Shown: positions 1 through 12,400, numbered from the stretch's first letter. The stretch is 64,000 nucleotides of DNA from Silene latifolia (GCF_048544455.1 NC_133532.1:82663156-82727155), one strand, 5' to 3'. The notes: generated from the letters alone by a model not told the origin. Numbers and translations are program-made.

Positions 1-322
1 GACAATCCGCTCGGATTGTTCCTCAGCAATAATCCTTCTTCTTTTCTTCCCTTTTCTTCACTTCCATTTTATTCTTGTGGGATTGGTCTTTAGTCCTTGC
101 TTCCTCTTCATACTAGTCCATCTAGTATCGTCAAGTAGCTTCCGAGTAGGCACGAAAGACGGGAATTTCCGCCTTATTATCTCCTTTTCTACAAAACATA
201 TGAAATGTGATAGAAAAGCAAATAGGAAGGTTTTGACGGATAAAATGGCCATGAAATGCTATAATAGTATGCAAAATAGGCTCAATTAGGGGACTAAATG
301 TGCGCAAATAATGTTCACATCA
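1..322 (-). repeat. Athila-family LTR end, cut by the window edge
   Basis: This stretch matches, with moderate divergence, the right-hand ends of the two LTRs at 33904-35510 and 41553-43159. Shared blocks include AAAGACGGGAATTTCCGCC and the run of unit-like text ending in GCGCAAATAATG-TCACATCA. The terminal CA at 321-322 is TG on the minus strand, so this is the 5' end of a minus-strand LTR. The following sequence is not the internal sequence of the complete element (which continues AATATCCCC), so 322 is an outer element boundary or a solo-LTR edge. The palindrome AATCCGCTCGGATT lies at 4-17. Short ORFs here are not genes. Confidence 0.8.
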
Positions 323-1414
323 GGGGGCTAAAAGGGTTATGTTGCGGGTTGTATTACTCATGTTAAACGTGGGTTATGGGGGTGTTTGGTTTGTTAGGGT
401 TGTCTGACGTGTTTGGAGGTGGGTTTATTAGGGGGGTGTTGACTCGGGTTTTGTAACTTAATCGGGTTTTAGAATATCGTAATGTTATGATTAATAATAA
501 ATAATTAAAGTATAATTGGTATTGAATTATAAATAAAGTATATAATTAGTAATTATAATAACTACTTGTCTAGGTGACGGAGTTGTGAGAATCTTTATTA
601 ATTGGATTCTATTATTCGGATTGCGTTATTGGATTTGCTTGCCAGGTAGGATAACTACTCAACTTGTCTTACTATTTAATTGATAAGAGTAATTGTGGAA
701 TTGTGTGGTTAATTTCCATTGGATGAATTATCAGATATGGATTATATGTCATTGGAGTATACTTTGGTTGTTGGTTTATTCATATCATAATTATAGGATA
801 CCTCAGACACGTTCTGGGATGATTATTATTATCGGCATGACATTTGTATTGGATACCTCAGTTTTATACTAGGATGGTGGATACCTCAGTTTTATACTGG
901 GATGGTGGATAACTCGACCTTGTGTTGGGATGATGGATACCCCGGGCCAGGGATTGGCGGGATGAATGGGTGTTTCGGGTGATGAGCTCAGTTGTATTGG
1001 CATTATATATAATATCATTTCACTTTTACTTGTTGTTGGTTATTCCTACTTAACCTCGTGGTTGACAGTGTATTCGTGAACACCTGTGATGAACCATAAT
1101 GGGGAGCAGATTTGACAGGTACTAAAGCTTAGCTGATTTGGGAGCATTGGGACGTGAGCTTGACTTGGACCATAGTTGCTGTCTAAATAATTTAGATTGG
1201 TAGTCACTTTATTTATTCCGTTGCGAGTTGTATCAAGTTTTATATTATGTTTAGATTGAATAAGTTGTAATAATATGTAATCGCTAAGTTTAAATTAAAG
1301 TACTTTGGTATTGTTGTACTTTGTTATTCACTACCTCGGGAAACCAAGATGGTAACAGTCCTATTTAGTTGGGAATGTCTAGCTAAAGGCCCCTGATTAA
1401 ATGGGGGTGTTACA
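323..1414 (-). mobile_element. Probable gypsy-type LTR, minus strand, interrupted at its left end
   Basis: No coding sequence is visible. The right edge reads GGGGGTGTTACA, which on the minus strand is a TGTAACACCCCC start, a common beginning for plant gypsy (chromovirus-type) LTRs. At 1415 the text switches abruptly to a copia LTR. At 323 it abuts the Athila-family LTR end, which appears to have inserted into it. A short 28-bp tandem array lies inside. The LTR reading rests on the terminal sequence and the sharp junction; the second LTR and the internal region are outside the window. Confidence 0.45.
851..962. repeat. Four-copy 28-bp tandem repeat inside the putative LTR
   Basis: Units start at 851, 879, 907 and 935 and begin GGATACCTCAG or GGATAACTCG, ending near GGGATG. 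A detached copy lies at 797-824. The first two units differ by one base and later ones diverge. Confidence 0.75.
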
Positions 1415-2465
1415 GATGATCCTCCAAAATCTTCAAGTATTCATTGTGGAATACCTCTTCTTAGTTGCACCAAGACTATCCCTTAATACTAATTAAATTA
1501 CTAACTAGGTAATATAATTAGTATCCTTATATTGAATCTAAAACCAACAATATTACTACTGATTTATTAGATTTTCTTAAACAATTTCTTTTTATTCTAA
1601 AACTATTTTAGAGAGAGGTGAGAATAATGTGAATTGAGAGAGTTGTTAAGTGAGAAAAAGAAAAAGAAAAATCCCTCTAAAAGGGGAGAGGGCCGGATGG
1701 GGGAGCCTCACAAGGTCAATGCATGGCCTTCACTTTTTCTTTTTTCTCTTACCAAAATATATAGGGTGTGGTCAATAGAAGGTTAGGTCATCATCATGTC
1801 TTTTAAACAATTTAAAAACATTTTACAATAACCATAAACCACCCATTATTTTGGTCCATATCACAATGTATACATCCATTTTATTTTTGTCAATTGTCAT
1901 TTTGTAATGTTGGGTGACATGTGACAATTCACATGTTATTAGTCTCACTAATTTAATTTTAACAAATTAAATGTTATTTACAAAATAGACAAATCAATTT
2001 TAACTAATTAAAAGGTAATTCACAATTACATATTATAAAATGAATCATGTTAATATAATCTACAACACTTTGTAATTAAGATTAACCATTCTCTCTTAAT
2101 TGTTTCATAAACAAATTTTAGTAATACAACATTTTAATTACTAAAACGAATCTTATTTAATCGAATTATAATAAGATTCATATTCTCACTCATAGACGTA
2201 AATTGTTCAATTTTAAGGAATTAATTAATCTGTATCAATATAAGATTAATTAAATTATTTATTAAGAGAATCGTCCTTTAGGTGTGATCTTAAGGGATCA
2301 ACTGATCACCACCGTCAAACGACAGTAAAGTCAAACTCTAGTCAGCCAATTATTACGGATTAATGTTGATCATTTGACATATATAAATGAATCATCCCTA
2401 CATGTATTCTTATCACGAGTTTCAATAATGTGATCGCACTATTGTTGAGGACACAAACTCCAACA
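1415..2465 (-). repeat. Copia LTR (B/C family relative), minus strand, truncated
   Basis: Read on the minus strand it starts TGTTGGAG at 2465 and follows the same order of blocks as the LTRs at 5658-6951 and 43712-44989: CAACAATAGTGCGATCAC near the start, a GATCAACTGATCACCACCGTC block, ACATGTGACAATTG-like text, and GGGATAGTCTTGG before GGAGGATCATC. It stops at GATGATCC (1415), so roughly the last 200 bp of the LTR are missing, replaced by the element at 323-1414. The 5-bp flank on the right is AATAT; the matching copy is not visible. Confidence 0.8.
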
Positions 2466-2628
2466 AATATCTCCTATCAGAGCTATTAGAGCAACAAAAC
2501 AGGGTGTTTTAAATGTAAACAAGGATGTTCAGGCCACACCATCATATAAAGAGGTTCTAAGAGGGTCATGCCCCCCAAAGCAAGGTATTGGCATATCTGG
2601 TATTGATCCTTTTAATCTTTCCCCATGA
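2466..2628 (+). pseudogene. LINE ORF1 C-terminal fragment
   Basis: An open frame runs from the junction at 2466 to a TGA at 2626-2628, encoding about 53 residues. Its last residues are ISGIDPFNLSP. It lies directly upstream of ORF2 in the same orientation, as expected for the RNA-binding ORF1 of L1 elements. The stop overlaps the ORF2 start as ATGA (2625-2628). The N-terminal part, including any RRM or CCHC domain, is cut off by the copia LTR, so the identification rests on position. Confidence 0.55.
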
Positions 2629-3539
2629 TGAATTTTGGATATTGGAATGTTAGGGGGATGAATACGGAGGGGAAGCGGAATTTTGTACATAAGTTCATGG
2701 TTAAAAATAATGTTGGGCTTTTTGTTTTACTTGAAACCAAGATTAAACCTCGGAAAATCAATAAAGCAATTTCTAATGTGTTTCAGGACTGGTGTGTGTC
2801 CACAAATACTGCTTATCATAAGGGCGGGAGAATATGGGTCATTTGGAAACCTAATGTGTATGATATTCTTTTATTGGAATATAATGCACAATATATACAT
2901 ATGATGGTGACAGACAGAGCTACTTATCTCCAAGTGTTTATTACTTTTGTTTATGCTTTTAATGGAGTTGGAGAAAGGGAGGAATTGTGGAATAATATTA
3001 GGAGGTTGGCAAGTCAAATCCATATTCCTTGGACTGTTGGAGGTGATTTCAACTGTGTTACTGTAGCAAATGAGAGGTTAGGGGGTAATGTTGCAGATGC
3101 TTAAGCTGTCCCATTTCAGTCGTGTATTGATGATTGTAACCTAAGTGATATGAAGGCCACATGTGCTTTTTATACGTGGAACAACAAACAACCACTAGAG
3201 ACAAGGGTATACAGCAGACTAGATAGAATGTTTGTTAATCATGAATGGACTGTTAGCTTACCAGAGTACTATGCCAATTTTCTTCCAGAGGGTTATTTTG
3301 ACCATACTCCTTGTCTGGTTAGTAAGGCTAAAGGGAGTCAAGGTAAAAATAGACCATTCAAATATTTCAATATGTGGAGGAGTGCTCCCGATTTTCAGGA
3401 TTATGTTAGAAATCAGTGGAATAGGACTGTTGTTGGGACAAAAATGTATGGTGTGGTCAAGAAGCTAAAAATGCTAAAACCAACACTCAAAAAAATTAAC
3501 AGGTCTCAGTTCCCTGATGTAGAAAAAAGGCTGACATAG
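2625..3539 (+). pseudogene. LINE ORF2, APE-type endonuclease domain
   Basis: The first part of ORF2 begins at the ATG at 2625. Motifs appear in family order: FGYWNVRGMN near the N-terminus, LLETKIKP with the metal-binding Glu, GGDFNCV, SRLDRMF, and FDHTPCL near the end, which corresponds to the catalytic (S)DH motif. This enzyme nicks target DNA to prime reverse transcription. One in-frame stop (TAA, 3102-3104) and another at 3537-3539 interrupt the frame, and the reading frame then changes for the RT portion. The endonuclease motifs themselves look largely intact. Confidence 0.9.
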
Positions 3540-3550
3540 CACAAACTCTT

Positions 3551-5657
3551 ATGTACCAGATTCAAAAGCAATTGGTAATGCAGCCATGGGATGCGGAGTT
3601 GATAAAAAAAGAGCATGAAGCACATAAGAATTTTATTTTTCTGCAATCAGCTAGTCTAGCTTCCTTAAAACAAAAAGCCAAGGCTCATTGGATAAAGGAG
3701 GGGGATTCTAATTCTTCATATTTCCATGTAGTGATTAAATCACGGAGGAACAAAAATTATATTCAGTAAATTACTGATCACAAGAATAAGCTATACACTG
3801 AGGATGAAGGGATTCAAAAAGCTTTCCTGGATTATTATCATATGTTGCTAGGGTCTAAAGCTAGTACTGCTAAGGTCAAAGGTTTTATTGTTCAAAGAGG
3901 GAGCACCTGCACTGAGATGCACAAGCAGCAGCTTCTGAGGCCAATTACACATGAAGAGATAAAACAGGTTATGTTCAATATACCCAATGATAAAGCTCCT
4001 GGGCCTGATGGTTATTCTAGCAAATTTTTCAAGGATACTTGGGAGACTGTAGGGGAGGACATAAGCAATGCAATCCTTGATTTTTTTGACTCTGTTCAAT
4101 TGCTTAAGCAGGTTAACAATACATTAATTACTCTGATACCAAAAGTGGAAAGACCCTCTTCAGTTTTGCAATACAGACCAATTGCCTGTTGCAATGTTGT
4201 CTATAAATGCATTTCTAAAATCTTATGCAACAGGTTTGCAATAGTATTACCTGATCTGATTTCACATAATCAAGGGCAGTTTATACAAGGAAGGAGCATA
4301 ATGGAAAATATCTTGATTTGCCAAGACATCATTAGACTTTATGAGAAGGGAGCTGTTTCACCAAGGTGTCTTTTCAAAATGGATCTTCAAAAAGCCTATG
4401 ACACGATAGAATGGGATTTTTTAAATCAAGTGCTTCTAGCCCTCAAATTCCCTGCCCAATTCAGAAAGTGGATAATGGAGTGTGTTACAGCTCCTAGCTA
4501 TTCTTTAAACTTAAATGAGAATATGTTTGGTTTTTTCAAAGGAGAGAGGGCATTAAGCTAAGGGGACTTCTTGTCCCCTTTATTACTCACAATTTGTATG
4601 GAGTATCTTACAAGATTACTTGCCTATACTACTGATAATAAGGATTTCAGGTTCCATGCTCTCTACAAATCTATGAGATTGACACACCTAATGTTTGCAG
4701 ATGATCTTCTTCTGTTCTGTAAGGGAGATGCTCATTCAATGATGACCATTATGAGAACTTTCTCCATGTTTTCCAATACTTTAGGTCTCAACATGAGCAA
4801 AGGTAAATCTAATGCGTATTTTAACGGGGTCAATAATGTTCTCAGACAAGATATTCTTCAAGTGTCTGGTATAGTTGAAGGTAGGCTGCCTTTCAGATAC
4901 TTAGGGATACCTATTAAGATCACTAGATTGACTACTAATGATTGTAGGCCTTTAATAGACAAAGTGGTCAGCAAAACAAGAAGCCTGGGGTGCAAGGAAA
5001 CTATCTTATGCTGGAAGGTTAGTGTTGGTTAGAGCGGTTCTCAAGACTCTCCATAATTACTGGGCTCAAATGTTCATCTTGCCTACTGGTGTCATCGTTC
5101 GAATTGAAGCCATATGTAGGAATTTTTTGTGGGATGAAGGGACTGACTATATGAAATGTCCTCTAGTTTCTTGGGACAAAGCTTGTAAACCCAAGAATGA
5201 GGGAGGGGGGGGGGGGGGGTCTAGGGTTGAAGAATGATCTGATATGGAATAAGGCGGCTATTGAGAAATTGGTGTGGTGGATTGCATCAAAGTATGATAT
5301 CCTTTTGGTCAAATGGGTAAATCATACATATATAAAAGAGGCAGATTGGCAGGGTTACTCTCCTATTAATAACTCTAGTTGGTACTGGAGAAAAATTTGT
5401 CAAATCAAGACCTTATTACATGACTCATATCAGCAGAAAATATGGAAAACAGTCAGGGCTATACAATAACAAAGGGTTACGAACATCTCAGAGATAAAGG
5501 GGAGAAAATCAAATGGCATACTCTGATAGGGACCAATTGGACTATCCCTAAACACGGGCTTATAGCGTGGATCTACCAACATGGTAATATGAATAATAAT
5601 GATAAACTGTTCAAATTGGGCATAAGCGAGGTGGATACCTGTTGCATATGTCGGGGT
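3551..5657 (+). pseudogene. LINE ORF2, reverse transcriptase and start of zf-RVT
   Basis: The RT domain carries DKAPGPDGY, RPIACCNVVYKCISK, FKMDLQKAYDTIEW, the catalytic FADD at 4694-4705, and FRYLGIPI. Breaks: stops at 3767-3769 and 4559-4561 (the latter at the Q of the usual RQGDP motif), a frameshift near 4985, and a frame change at a run of 15 G at 5205-5219. The zf-RVT region starts near 5440; its DTCCICRG sequence runs straight into the copia insertion, where the next four apparent residues come from the LTR. Because the active-site residues persist while the frame is broken, this looks like decay after insertion. Confidence 0.92.
5205..5219 (+). repeat. Run of 15 G in LINE ORF2
   Basis: It sits where LINE RTs usually encode an EGGLGL-type motif. 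The homopolymer shifts the frame from the 5022 ORF to the frame used downstream. It may be replication slippage or an assembly error. Confidence 0.9.
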
Positions 5658-6951
5658 TGTTGGGAAATGTGTCATCAACAATAGTGCGATCACATGATTT
5701 AAATATCATTATTAAATCTCATATAAAGAATACGTAAGGGATGATTCAATTATATAGTCGACTGATCAACATTAATCGGTAACGATTGGCTTGCTAGAGT
5801 TTGACGTTACTGTCGTGGGACGGTGGTGGTCAGTTGATCCCTTAAGGTCACACCTAAAGGATGATGCCCTTATCCGTAAAGTTGATTAATTGTATGACGA
5901 TACAAGTTAATCAATTCCTTAAAATTGAACAATTCAATTTGTGAGAGAGAATATTGATATCTTATCATAATGGGATTAAACAAGATTTATTTTAGTAATT
6001 GAAATACTTTATTACTAAAATTGTTTATTGTTTGTGAAACAATAAAGATAAGAATGAATGGTTAATTATAATTACAAGATGTTGCGAATTATAATTTTAT
6101 GACCCATTTTATTTTTGTGATCAAGTATCACTAGTCAATTTGTTGTACGTAATTTAATTAATTCATGAAATGATATTTATGTGATAAATATGCATCAAAT
6201 TAATTAATAACATGTAACATACTACATGTGACATATTGTGTGACAAATGACAAATTGACAAAATAAAATGGTAGTCCATTTTATGTATATATGGACCGAA
6301 ATATGGAAGGAGTTAGTGGGTTTTGGTTGTTTTATTTTATTTAATAAAATGGCATGATGATGCCTACCTACAACTAGCCTTACACCTACTCTTACACATC
6401 TATTTCTTGTGAAGACAAAAAGTGAAAATAGATGCCCTATTTTCTTTAATCCAACCGTGAACCCTCTATGGGTAAGAGGATTAATTCACTCATCATTCAT
6501 TCTAATATGACATGCAAAAGTTCATGTATTTTTCTCTCTTCTCTCTCTTTAATCTTCATTAAAAAGATGAGTTTTTGATTCAAATTGTTCAAACAAATTA
6601 CTAAAATTATTAATGTAATATATGAGTATTAGTAATCAATTTTAAGGTAAACTACTAAACTAATATCTAGCTAATATTATTTAGTGGGGATAAGGGATAG
6701 TCTTGGGTGCAATCAAGAGGAGAATCTCTACTTTGGGATTTTGGAGGATCATCCTTATATATGAATAGCTCAAGAACTAACAAGAAGGAGATCTTGTTGG
6801 TGCCCTTATGACCGAAATCATGTAGTAAGGACAATGATTTCTTCTCTTTTAATTTAAGTTTGCATGCATAAGATCATCTTTTAATTTTATGACTAAATTA
6901 AAATCATCACATATATGAGTATGTTAAATAATGAGATATAGATTTCCAACA
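5658..6951 (+). repeat. 5' LTR of copia B1
   Basis: Begins TGTTGGGAAATGTG and ends TTTCCAACA, so it has the TGTTGG...CCAACA terminal inverted repeat. It is near-identical to 13081-14373 and related at lower identity to 60986-62271, 43712-44989 and the minus-strand piece at 1415-2465. Confidence 0.95.
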
Positions 6952-6953
6952 AG

Positions 6954-6965
6954 TGGTATCAGAGC
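6954..6965 (+). promoter_or_regulatory. Primer binding site of copia B1
   Basis: TGGTATCAGAGC, two bases after the LTR end, is the standard copia primer site complementary to the 3' end of initiator tRNA-Met. Confidence 0.95.
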
Positions 6966-9130
6966 ACAAGGTTGTTTGCATGCAAATCGGTTATTGTTTT
7001 TCCGAGTTATATGATTAACAAACAAAACTTATAAATTTGTGTTTATTATGAAATATCACGAAATTTATTATGCATGTTAAAGTTTCTGGTCCTAAAATGT
7101 TTTAGGATATTTTTGTTTAATTTATAGATTTTATTGTTCATTTTATATAATATTGGCATTAAAATGTGATTTTTATGATAAAAATGTCATTTTTGGACGA
7201 AAATTAGCTAAACTTCGAATTTTCCAGTGGTTTTTGGATATGTTTTCACATATATTATTTTTAAATGATCTGGAAATTTTTAGAATTTTTTGAGTTTTTT
7301 TGCTCGAAATATGGATTTTTCATGATAAAAATCGAATTTAAATGAAAAATAGGTTAATATGAGAAATATTTCGAATCTGGTCATAGAAATTTAGTATGTT
7401 GTCACATGCAATTTTACAAGATGTGTGTAAAATAATAGGCTATAATGAAGTCCTCATGCATGATTTATGATTTTTTGATGAAAAATAGCATAAATAGTGA
7501 CTTAATTAGTGAAAAATTGCTAAAACATACTTCATGACTAAGGAAAAACGTCACATGTTGCATTTTATTATCTTTTTCAGATCTAAAATTGAAAAGTTGA
7601 TGAATATATTTTTTCTCATGTTTTTATGATTATAATTGTTAAATCCGATAAACCGCAACATTGTTTTTCCCGATAAATTTCGAAATTTTTAACCTAAGTT
7701 TTTGAACATTATGAGTGTCATGGTATTTTTCCAGAAAGTTCATGAGTTTAAATTTCAAATTTTGAATTTATTTGAAATTTTTGTGATTTATTTGAAGTTT
7801 ATAGCATTTTATTGTAATTTTGGGTCCATTAATGAAAAGTTTTAAGAAATATGAGTTAATTATAGTCAAATAGTTAGTGGAGACTAATTTTGAGTCCTAA
7901 GAGGTTAGGGTAATTAACTTGTGCATAAATATGAATTTATGTAATTTATTGTGATTTTAAAACGTTGAATCACGCAAATCCGTAAAAACCATGTAATATA
8001 CGATATTGGCTCCTTAAAGGCGATTTAGCATAAAATTGGGCATGTTCATACATATTATAATGATGCATTTTATTTATGATTGTCATAATTTTATTTTATG
8101 TAATTTTTGAATTATGTAATTTTTACTTAGTATGGCCTTAGTTTTAATTGATATTACCCGAAATGTATGGGAATATCGATTCGGTTGTAATTTATTGTGA
8201 TCTCGTATCACCGTTTTGTAATTTAATAGATTTATTTTATTTTAATTACAAATGTATAATAGGAAATTATGTATTTTGTTATATAATTTATATATTCCGG
8301 AGTTCCTTGAAGACGGTGTCACTCAAGAAGGCGATACATAAAGACGATGTTACCTCGAGATGCGTGCCTCAACCGAAGTTCAAGGGACCAATGGAGTTGG
8401 TTTCCGAATATGTAATAGTTAATTAGATTTTTTATTTTAGGAAGGTCATACTAGGATTTCATTTATGCTTTGCATTTTATTTATATGTTGCATGCATCGC
8501 TAAATCGCCATAACTAAAACATGCATTATCATTTTAATCGAGTTTATCGACCGTGTCAATTACAATTATCGTAGTTCACCGCTTTAGTTCACTTAAAACG
8601 TGATAGATAATAAATTGACATGACCTCTCGCTAAAATAACAATTGAGACTTAGTCTTACCAAATAGTAGAAACCATGAAGTACCAGTTTCGCAAGGAAGT
8701 TGAGCCGCCTTTACCGTAAGATAAACCTTGTTACGTTGGTGAAGTGGGTGATATATGTCTATCCACCGAATTCATGTTGATGAGGGTTTCATCGGCCACA
8801 CCGTGCCCAAGTTAATGTGGGTTTGGATCATGGACACATTTATTCGAAATTTGGATTGAACTCAACAAAAGTTTTTCGATAAGGGTTTCATCGGCCACTC
8901 CGTGCCCTTGTCGGATGTGTTTTGGGCTAAAGATAAATGTTAATGTAATTTTATCGACCAAGAGTTCTAAAAGTAGAATCGATTAAAGAGTTAATCCACC
9001 GAGTTATATTGATAAGGGTTTCATCGGCCACACCGTGCCCAAGTTAATATGAATTTGGATCTTGGAATCATTTATCATAGTTGGGTAGAGGTCACTATGT
9101 AAATGCTTTACTTGTTATTTACAAGTATTA
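6966..9130 (+). other. Long AT-rich non-coding leader of copia B1
   Basis: No convincing ORF. The segment matches the leader of B2 (62286-64000) along its length and that of C (about 45004-47240) in patches. Best-conserved blocks are around 8150-8215 (a TATCGATTCGGTTGTAAT block) and 8297-8420 (a GGAGTTCCTTGAAGACGG block through GGAGTTGGTTT). Indels between copies shift every frame, so the conservation is not obviously protein coding. Packaging or translational-control roles are conceivable but not shown. Confidence 0.7.
8784..9040 (+). repeat. Three dispersed copies of a 25-bp motif in the B1 leader
   Basis: Copies lie at 8784-8808, 8883-8907 and 9016-9040. Each reads GGGTTTCATCGGCCAC-CCGTGCCC apart from one substitution (ACACC or ACTCC). 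Spacing is 99 and 133 bp, so this is not a simple tandem array. Flanking text, such as AAGTTAAT and TTTGGATC, is also partly repeated. Confidence 0.9.
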
Positions 9131-12100
9131 TTATAACGATGAATGTTTTGTTTTTCATTATTCCGTTATCATATTGTTCTATTTATTTACCACAATTCAT
9201 ATACGATATCATTTCGTTTTTTGATTCAAATCTCCATTAAAACATCGTAACTAAAGACAAATATGAATTTGATTCTAAAACCTCAAATGAACCATTGCTA
9301 AGGATCTCTTGTAAAGAGTATAGATAAAAGTTATTCATTATCAAACAGGTTTTTGATTCTTGACTAACACATCTACTTACAATGAATTGTTTCTAATTTT
9401 GGTAACTAGATTTGTTGGAAATCAAAATTGACCAAAATATCGCAACCACTTCAATGAAAGTTTTAAGACTAAAACAAACAAATGAAGAGTAGTCTTCAAG
9501 AAATCCAATTTTGCTTCTCTAAGCAAAGAATCATTGAAATGAGTGGGAGCATTCTCTTAAACCGTTAAGATGGGACGAGGTTCAAGAAGTAAATGGAATT
9601 GATACATGGTAATGTTAAAAGTAAAGTTATTGAGAATGACGATACTAAACCTATCAATCCCGACCGATAAAGTTTCCATTGTCTTAAATGTTGGACACTA
9701 GAAAGGAAACTACCCCAAGTTGTTAAAGAATAAGCAAGTTAGTTGTGGGACATCTAATAAGACTTAGTTCTTTATTTATTTAATTGACATACATTTTGCT
9801 AGTACTACTTCGTCAATATTAGAAACCGGTGGTGGTTTTCATCATTATGTTTGATACATAGGATGATTAGAATATGACGACTAGCAACAATGAAGTTGAG
9901 AGATAGAGTCATTGTGTATTAAATCTAGTTTTCGGGTTTGGAGTTGTACTTAATTGTGACTATTAAGTACATAAACTCTAAATAAGAATACAAACTTGTT
10001 AAGATACAAAAGAGGTTTCACTTTTGTGACCCTATACACCACGATTTGATGTATGGCTAGCCCATTATCAAGGTGATTATATTCTAAACCAAACTAGAAT
10101 GATATATCATGAAGATGATGCAAGACTCAAATTGGTAACCCAAGATTAAACCTTAAATTCTGGAATGATTAACGCAAAGAGTTATCGAGTACTCTTGAAA
10201 CCATTAGATTGTTAATGGTATAAGCGTATCTTGTATTCAAAGCAAGATATCTCGTGCCTTTTGGTTGAAAAGGAGATTGAGGTTGTAAATCATTGATCCA
10301 AAATAGGTTGATCATTTTCTTTTACCAACGATTTAAGTTGACGCTAATATGTTCACTTAATAAGGTAAATAGAGAAATCTTTGAAGAAGTTCAAAGAAGC
10401 ACGATTTAGTCGTGATGGGATAATCAAAGTGAAGACTTTGATATAAGCCAAAGGAAATGTGATATAGTATCACAAGTTAATCTCTCTTAGCACGCATTAT
10501 GGAATAATGTGTGTGATTGGATAAGAATTCAAACGCTATTCGATATGGTTTGGACTTCAATCAAGTTACTTTGAGTTACTTGATCCTTTTGGGGATTTTA
10601 TCATTTTGTCTAAATTATTTTTCCACTAAATCTAAAACGAATCATATGAGATATGAAATGGTAGAGTACCATATTTGTAAGTTTTCACAAGAAACAAATG
10701 CTCATTTTTCCCTTTCAATTGTCATGAGTACGATGGGTTTTATGGCTCGTGAAGCTGTCTTTCTATAATACAAGTTTATTTCTAGAAGACAGAGTGGGAG
10801 AAATTATTCAATAGCCACAAAGAATGCCACAAAGAATGTTATGTCGCAAGAAACTGGTCTTTCTTGGCTACATGAGACGTTTTGTGTAAGATGTTGTTTC
10901 TTTAAAACCTAGGAGGTTAAATTCGTCACTTGTTGAAAATGACGAATTCATGCTACTTTTATGAAAATAAAGAGCTTATAACTTACAAAAGAAATTGTTT
11001 GATTCAAGTTGATTACTTCTAGAAAGTAATGAACATATGACTTACATGAGAGTGTTTAAAGTCACAACTCAATACAAGGAATCCGAAATAAAAAGGCTTG
11101 ATTAGTGACAAAGGGTTTTGCACTAATAAAGAGAGATTTCAAAGCAAGATTGGTGGCAAAGAGTTTTGCACTGGTTGAAATGCTTAAGTCTATTTGGATC
11201 TTCTTAGGGATTGTGTTTCATTATTATGAAATACATAGCGAGTGAATCTAAAACCCACTTCTTCAATTAGAAGGAATGTATTCAATACATGTCTTGAGTT
11301 TTGTAGATTCTTGCAATCCTAAAATAATGTGAAACTTAAGAGAGAATCTTAAGTAGGACATCAATGAGTTGGAATCAATATTTTGATCATGTTATAAAAC
11401 TTTTCTCGATAAGTCGAGAAGTTGTGTTTATACATGGAGTTTAGTGGGAGTTACAGAATTTTTAATTAGTCTTATATGTGGATGACATATTGATAATTGA
11501 GAATGATTTAAGACTTTTGGAGTATTATAATACATCTTTAATATTCGGATTTATGAAGATAAATCTACATGATATTAGCGTCAAATAAGAAGTCTTATGT
11601 TTATAAGATTCATGACTAGTTCAATCAAGTTGAACATATTTGATTGATTCCATTCGCTCATTTGCGAATCAATTAAATAGGAAATGATGTATAACACTTC
11701 ATATACTTTGAGTATGATGGATTATTTCAAAATCGAAATTTAAGTAGCCATATTGATTACCCTTAAGTGCTTGCAGAAGCATTAAGGATGTAAAGCAAAG
11801 TGTTTTTGGATGCAATTTTGTGTAAGGGTGTTACACAAGTGACAATTGACAATTGAGATTGCGCATGGTTTCTGACAAAACCATAATCAAAACACATAAG
11901 GATGGTTAATATACCATTGTGGCTATGATATTTAAGAAATAGATTTTCTAGAATCGTTCTACGCAATAAAGAACAATGAGAGATATTGATAACGGAAATT
12001 GAGTACACTTGCAATCATGAGATGTGCAAGAGGATAAGTCCCGCACACTGTGAAAAAAGTGGGAGCTATTCTTAGGCTAGAGGGCCTATGTCTTGATTGT

Positions 12101-12400
12101 ATCTCGACACGTACTCAGAAAGTTTTGTAATGCAAATGTATACATTACAAAGGAAAACGAGTATGTAGTAAGGTTGAGTAAGGTACAAGAAGTTGATGAA
12201 ACCTACTAACCAAAGCCTTCTCATAGGCTAAACATGATGAGTCATGTCATTTCAATTGAATTGAGATGAACAACTACATTCAAGATCAAACTGGATTATA
12301 GAATATGAAGTAGTAATCAGGCATTGACTATTCATATGTGATAATCACATTTGTCGTTCGAGTTTTACTTTAAAACTCTTTTATTATACTTTGTTACATC
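9131..12400 (+). pseudogene. Ghost of copia pol in element B1
   Basis: No frame is open, but fragments of copia RT can be read in order. Near 11180-11240 the translation resembles the motif ahead of the catalytic Asp (MLKSIWIFLGI, then FHYYEI). Near 11360 it gives a WNQYFDHV-like piece. At about 11470-11510 it gives LYVDDILIIEND, the YVDD active site, followed by LLEYYNTS. The rest of 9131-11100 and 11600-12400 is too decayed to assign, and no gag, zinc knuckle, protease or integrase motif is recognisable. Confidence 0.7.

Noticed and set aside
77..289. 70-codon ORF, also seen as 68-codon ORFs in the two Athila LTRs
   Set aside because: It lies within LTR sequence and seems to reflect LTR relatedness, with no known motif; possible but weak evidence for a peptide.
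2474..2483. TATCAGAGC-like text after the minus-strand copia LTR, considered as a primer site
   Set aside because: The LTR is on the minus strand, so its primer site would lie at the other end; this text is in frame within the LINE ORF1 tail.
8148..8426. 92-codon ORF in the B1 leader
   Set aside because: Not conserved in frame in B2 or C although the DNA is conserved.
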